Positions 6,808 through 7,158 of a stretch of 7,158 nt of DNA are shown here, in pieces. Made by a program: the position numbers and the translations under genes. The DNA lies in NCBI GenBank assembly GCA_015222985.1, contig JADFWI010000438.1, positions 1-7,158 on the forward strand, in the 5' to 3' direction. Position 1 is the first letter of the stretch. Each line of letters starts with the position of its first letter. The stretch is from Pseudomonadota bacterium. GTDB taxonomy: Bacteria; Desulfobacterota; Desulfobacteria; Desulfobacterales; C00003060. Under the pieces are notes generated by a model. The model ran no database searches and was not told the DNA's origin. It was given only the letters and a program-made list of their open reading frames with translations.

Positions 6808-6881
6808 TGGACCTCCGTCCCTATCTTCCCTCCTCTCCACTTTCAGGCCAGAAAACGTGAAAGCACCGGAAAGAAGGTCCA
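6808..6881 (-). promoter_or_regulatory. Predicted stem-loop in the rpsB mRNA leader
   Basis: Read as minus-strand RNA, three stacked helices can be drawn by eye. P1 pairs UGGACCU (6881-6875) with AGGUCCA (6814-6808), 7 perfect pairs. P2 pairs UCUUUCC (6874-6868) with GGGAAGA (6830-6824), 7 pairs including one G-U. P3 pairs 6865-6858 with 6845-6838, 8 pairs including two G-U, around a 12-nt loop. A 9-nt purine bulge (6823-6815) and an internal loop (6867-6866 against 6837-6831) separate them. The structure ends 7 nt before the rpsB Shine-Dalgarno. In gammaproteobacteria an rpsB leader structure binds S2 and represses rpsB-tsf; this element has the right place, but I cannot claim homology. The folding is visible in sequence, the regulatory role is inference. 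Confidence 0.45.
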
Positions 6882-6908
6882 GGAACGTGCGAAATATGTA
6901 AATTTTTT

Positions 6909-6937
6909 TATTTAGCACAGAAAAAACCTGTTTACAA
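6909..6937 (-). promoter_or_regulatory. Candidate sigma-70 promoter of the rpsB operon
   Basis: The minus strand carries a -35-like TTGTAA (6937-6932), a 17-nt spacer and a -10-like TAAATA (6914-6909), preceded by TG at the third and fourth bases upstream. The surroundings are the most A+T-rich part of the window. Initiation would fall near 6901-6903, giving a leader of about 113 nt that starts roughly 20 nt before the predicted stem-loop. The match is moderate (4 of 6 bases at -35, 3 of 6 at -10), so the call rests on spacing and location. A weaker alternative -10 is TACATA at 6900-6895. Confidence 0.4.
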
Positions 6938-7158
6938 TACAATTTTTGGGTATGGTTTGTCGTCCTTAGATCTGCTGAAACTTGAACGCCTACCAAGAAT
7001 TGAACTGGGCAGGCATTGCGCCGCATAGGACTTGAATAAATTTCCGTCCTGATGTTTCCCCTGGTACAACATTACCATTCCTTTTCGGTTTCCTTTTGAA
7101 CTTTACGGTCCGTTTTTGGTTCCCAAATGAGGACTTGTATGATATCGACAATAAATTC
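6938..7158. other. Upstream intergenic segment, no supportable gene
   Basis: Apart from the hairpin at 6985-7017, nothing here can be firmly assigned. The 370 bases from 6789 to 7158 hold no complete gene I can support. Two minus-strand frames are open at the right edge: one for 28 codons, ending at TAA 7072-7074 with a charged Lys/Glu-rich end, the other for about 50 codons with a basic composition. Neither resembles a known protein and both lengths are expected by chance. On the plus strand an ATG at 7139-7141 with GAGGA at 7129-7133 could begin a divergent gene, but only six codons are visible. Confidence 0.5.
6985..7017 (-). other. Upstream inverted repeat, RNA hairpin on minus strand
   Basis: As minus-strand RNA, AAUGCCUGCC (7017-7008) pairs with GGUAGGCGUU (6994-6985): 10 pairs, two of them G-U, around a 13-nt loop. 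On the plus strand the two G-U positions become A/C mismatches, so the hairpin would be more stable in minus-strand RNA. It lies upstream of the candidate rpsB promoter and has only a broken T stretch after it, so it is at best a weak terminator for a preceding gene. Chance pairing is possible. Confidence 0.3.

Noticed and set aside
6664..7026. Minus-strand 120-codon frame running across the rpsB leader and start
   Set aside because: It overlaps the rpsB N-terminus in another frame, crosses the promoter and leader elements, and shows no family features.
6975..7035. tRNA-like look, with GTTCAA occurring twice on the minus strand
   Set aside because: No seven-pair acceptor stem, no D-arm and no anticodon arm can be drawn at the right spacing.

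Overview
The window is a compact, single-direction housekeeping operon on the minus strand. In transcription order it reads rpsB (ribosomal protein S2), tsf (EF-Ts), pyrH (UMP kinase), frr (ribosome recycling factor), uppS (undecaprenyl diphosphate synthase), cdsA (CDP-diglyceride synthase), dxr (DXP reductoisomerase) and rseP (site-2 protease). All eight genes look complete and intact, with no frameshifts or lost catalytic motifs. I see no mobile element, CRISPR array, tRNA or rRNA, and no sign of an undescribed multi-gene system.

The organism is a Gram-negative-type bacterium of roughly balanced base composition. The order uppS-cdsA-dxr-rseP differs from Escherichia coli, where dxr lies before uppS, and matches many non-gammaproteobacterial lineages. 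A short EF-Ts of about 199 residues, an RseP with one PDZ domain and an S2 with an acidic C-terminal tail fit a deltaproteobacterial (Desulfobacterota-like) source. That placement is inference; no single marker here proves it.

Layout from left to right: positions 1-98 lie downstream of rseP and hold a long interrupted palindrome at 3-48 that may be a terminator or a REP-like repeat. Positions 99-6788 are almost wall-to-wall genes. Neighbours overlap at rpsB/tsf, pyrH/frr, frr/uppS and dxr/rseP, which suggests translational coupling. The only clear gaps are 17 nt (tsf-pyrH), 82 nt (uppS-cdsA) and 42 nt (cdsA-dxr). Positions 6789-7158 are the upstream control region: a strong Shine-Dalgarno, a predicted three-helix leader structure ending 7 nt before it, a candidate sigma-70 promoter at 6909-6937, and a more distal segment with a second hairpin and no gene I can support.

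The first four genes serve translation and nucleotide supply: S2, the EF-Tu exchange factor, UMP to UDP conversion and post-termination ribosome recycling. The last four serve the envelope. Dxr commits carbon to the MEP isoprenoid pathway, UppS builds the C55 lipid carrier from the resulting isoprenoids, CdsA makes CDP-diacylglycerol for phospholipids, and RseP cleaves transmembrane proteins such as anti-sigma factors. The operon therefore joins protein-synthesis capacity to membrane and wall precursor synthesis.
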